Assembly (NCBI GenBank): GCA_024277475.1
Contig: JAJRVC010000494.1
Span: 1-7,873, forward strand
Direction of reading: 5' to 3'
DNA from: Deltaproteobacteria bacterium
GTDB taxonomy: Bacteria > Desulfobacterota > Desulfobacteria > Desulfobacterales > JAFDCJ01
Length of the DNA stretch: 7,873 bases
This document shows, piece by piece, positions 7,826-7,873 of the stretch. The position numbers and the translations under genes are program-made. Below the pieces are notes generated by a model. It saw nothing but the letters and a program-made list of their open reading frames with translations, was not told where the DNA came from and searched no databases. Positions within the stretch are counted from its first letter, which is position 1, and each line of letters opens with the position of its first letter.

Positions 7826-7847
7826 AAAAAAATGGTGAAAAAAAATG
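7824..7847. repeat. Two 11-bp direct repeats GAAAAAAAATG containing A8 tracts
   Basis: GAAAAAAAATG occurs at 7824-7834 and 7837-7847, a 13-bp period. Short A-tracts like these can bend DNA or act as upstream promoter elements. The reading frames starting at the two plus-strand ATGs stop within a few codons, so no gene starts here. The rest of 7714-7873 holds no coding sequence that I can support. Confidence 0.45.
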
Positions 7848-7873
7848 AATAAAAGTGAATTTTTCTCTTGACA

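Noticed and set aside
7868..7873. TTGACA at the right edge as a plus-strand -35 box
   Set aside because: The matching -10 would lie outside the window, and a lone hexamer is not evidence of a promoter.

Overview
The window looks like chromosomal DNA of a Gram-negative bacterium. It holds three long genes and no rRNA, tRNA, CRISPR array or insertion sequence that I can see. A lipoprotein-type RND adaptor plus an AcrB-type pump implies an inner and an outer membrane. The mixed GC content (the efflux genes look more GC-rich than the peptidase gene) and the style of the intergenic repeats remind me of Desulfobacterota (former Deltaproteobacteria). That placement is an impression, not a demonstrated assignment.

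Layout: positions 3-1307 (+) encode the periplasmic adaptor (membrane fusion protein) of a tripartite efflux system. Positions 1308-1467 are an unusually long and highly palindromic spacer. Positions 1468-4626 (+) encode the inner-membrane RND pump of the HAE1/AcrB family. Positions 4627-4716 are a short spacer between convergent genes. Positions 4717-7707 (-) encode a large M16C metallopeptidase of the PreP/Cym1 (presequence protease) type. Positions 7714-7873 are an AT-rich upstream region with a candidate promoter for the peptidase, a 12-bp palindrome and two repeated A-tracts.

The adaptor and pump are co-oriented and almost certainly work as one complex. The adaptor should be tethered in the inner membrane by a lipidated Cys followed by Asp, and should link the pump to a TolC-like outer-membrane channel. 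That channel is not encoded here. The peptidase is convergent to the efflux operon and appears functionally unrelated; it would degrade unfolded peptides, probably in the cytoplasm.

I found no convincing novel multi-gene system. The most noteworthy non-coding structure is the compound palindromic element between adaptor and pump. It has an outer 11-bp inverted repeat enclosing several hairpins, and its direct-repeat edge overlaps the adaptor stop codon. It looks like a dispersed palindromic (REP/MITE-like) element lying inside an operon.
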